Origin: Larkinella arboricola
Lineage (GTDB): Bacteria > Bacteroidota > Bacteroidia > Cytophagales > Spirosomataceae
NCBI RefSeq assembly: GCF_003259745.1
Contig: NZ_QLMC01000005.1
Span: 620,001 to 684,000 of the forward strand
Length of the DNA: 64,000 nucleotides
Direction: 5' to 3'
The notes under the pieces are model-generated. The model did not search any database and had not been told where the DNA came from. It saw only the letters and a program-made list of their open reading frames with translations. This document shows positions 63,078-64,000 of this stretch, one piece after another. Every line of letters begins with the position of its first letter. Positions within the stretch are counted from its first letter, which is position 1. Position numbers and translations under genes: made by a program.

Positions 63078-63791
63078 TTATTTTGCGTGTAATCCACATT
63101 CTTTTTTCGAATTGTCTTCCCACCACCAGCGACCGGCCCGGAAATCTTCACCTTCCCGAATGGCCCGGGTGCAGGGCTGGCAGCCGATGGAGACGAAACC
63201 CCGGTCGTGAAGCGGGTTGTACGGCACGTTGTTTTTACGCACGTAGTCCTTCACTTCGTCAAATGTCCAGTTCATTAGCGGGTGGAATTTGAAGAGTTGA
63301 TGAACATCGTCGTTTTCCAGTTGCGTCATGCCCTGACGGTTTTGCGACTGCTCGGCCCGAATACCGGTAATCCAGATTTTGTTACCCGCCAGTGCCCGGT
63401 TCAGCGGTTCTACTTTCCGGATGAAACAGCATTCCTTCCGGTTTTCGACCGACTCGTAAAAGCTGAACGGTCCTTTCTCGCTCAGCATTTTTTCGAGCGG
63501 TTCGCCCTTCGGATAATAAGCTTCAATCTTGGTGTCGTAGCGACTGTTGGTTTTCTGCCAGACCTGATACGTTTCGCCAAACATCCGGCCCGTGTCCAGC
63601 GAAAAAATCCGGATCGGGATGTTGTTGGCCAGAATCAAATCCGTAATGACCTGATCTTCGTAACCAAAACTGGTTGAGAAAACGACCTGCCCCGGAAACA
63701 GTTCAGCCAGCGTGCGCAGGCTTTCCACTTCGTTTTTGCCCGCCAGCAGTTCGCTCAGGCTTTCCAGGGTGTAAGAAGGTTCTGCTATCAT
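63078..63791 (-). CDS. cysH: Adenylyl-sulfate (APS) reductase, Fe-S type
   Basis: A 237-residue thioredoxin-dependent reductase turning APS into sulfite. PP-loop-like FSTSFGYEDQ is near residues 38-47. The two cysteine pairs that bind the [4Fe-4S] cluster are present (RKECCFIRKVEPL, Cys121-122; GCQPC, Cys204 and Cys207), along with the C-terminal catalytic ECGLH. The cluster-binding cysteines indicate APS rather than PAPS as substrate, consistent with no cysC being seen. It is upstream of cysD in the cluster. Confidence 0.95.
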   Translation of the reverse strand: MIAEPSYTLESLSELLAGKNEVESLRTLAELFPGQVVFSTSFGYEDQVITDLILANNIPIRIFSLDTGRMFGETYQVWQKTNSRYDTKIEAYYPKGEPLEKMLSEKGPFSFYESVENRKECCFIRKVEPLNRALAGNKIWITGIRAEQSQNRQGMTQLENDDVHQLFKFHPLMNWTFDEVKDYVRKNNVPYNPLHDRGFVSIGCQPCTRAIREGEDFRAGRWWWEDNSKKECGLHAK

Positions 63792-63844
63792 AGCGTACCT
63801 ACGGGTTTTGCCCCGTTATTATTAGTCAAATTAAGCTATAGTCG

Positions 63845-64000
63845 TTATTTTAAAGCGATGGGTTTGCCTCCCGACTGGGCCGAACGCCGGGCCGCATCCA
63901 GGATTTCCATCACGATCATATTCACTTTCAACGATGACAAATCATCCACCGATTTAGTTTCACCGCGCACCACCTGCGCCAGATAATCAAACGGGTCCGT
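63845..64000 (-). CDS. Gfo/Idh/MocA oxidoreductase, 3' fragment (5' end outside window)
   Basis: The last 51 codons of a minus-strand gene, stop TAA at 63847-63845. The C-terminal pattern (TDPFDYLAQVVRGE, LSSLKVNMIVMEILDAARRS) is typical of Gfo/Idh/MocA dehydrogenases. The start and N-terminal Rossmann domain lie outside the window, so substrate class is unknown. Confidence 0.75.
   Translation of the reverse strand, partial: TDPFDYLAQVVRGETKSVDDLSSLKVNMIVMEILDAARRSAQSGGKPIALK

Noticed and set aside
1-64000. tRNA, rRNA, CRISPR arrays, insertion sequences, prophage
   Set aside because: Looked for by eye; no cloverleaf, regularly spaced direct repeats, transposase or phage structural genes were found.

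Overview
The window looks like chromosome from a free-living member of the Bacteroidota, most likely order Cytophagales (Spirosoma/Larkinella/Dyadobacter-like). Reasons: a SusC/SusD pair, TAnnTTTG-type promoters, few Shine-Dalgarno sequences, many secreted sugar-active proteins and Bacteroidota-style hybrid regulators. The genus is inferred from gene content and moderately high GC, not from a marker gene. No rRNA, tRNA, CRISPR array, insertion sequence or prophage was recognised.

Layout. 1-4311: 3' part of a GH116-type glycosidase, then a glucuronokinase-like GHMP kinase and galU. 4409-16596 (minus): a ten-gene run led by SusC and SusD, then three sialidase-fold secreted proteins, an MFS transporter, a HEAT-repeat protein, a Gfo/Idh/MocA oxidoreductase and an SDR. 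16742-17614: an AraC-family regulator. 17814-27438 (plus): a ten-gene catabolic operon (RidA-like, two 3-hydroxyacyl-CoA-dehydrogenase-fold proteins, class III aminotransferase, M19 dipeptidase, ceramidase-like hydrolase, PhyH dioxygenase, HpcH/HpaI aldolase, aldo/keto reductase, SDR). The two operons flank the regulator and carry nearly identical promoter/operator modules: direct repeats 21 bp apart, with the -7 box exactly 28 nt after the second repeat. I read this as one regulon that imports a glycan or glycoconjugate and degrades an amino-containing, acid-type product. Its substrate is unknown, and it is the best candidate here for an undescribed system.

27445-41814: an SGNH hydrolase, a Tat-exported glycosidase-like protein, an RND pump without partner genes, a small secreted protein, a soluble REC-kinase-REC-AraC hybrid, two exported sugar isomerase-like proteins, an EamA transporter and an IlvD/Edd dehydratase. 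41992-56321: a response regulator with a PAS kinase, a TlpA-like thioredoxin, an M48 protease, a possible GH-D glycosidase, an OYE reductase, VOC and DinB proteins, a PolX-like protein with a dead polymerase site, thyA, OsmC and small membrane proteins.

56318-63791 (minus): assimilatory sulfate reduction (cysH, cysD, cysN, a sulfite reductase with a HEPN-like tail, cobA/SUMT and a Met8/CysG-N siroheme gene). A MntA-like antitoxin and a 5'-truncated HepT toxin remnant sit between cysD and cysN. The window ends in the 3' end of another Gfo/Idh/MocA gene. Five long imperfect or perfect inverted repeats built from short stuttered words lie between genes across the window.
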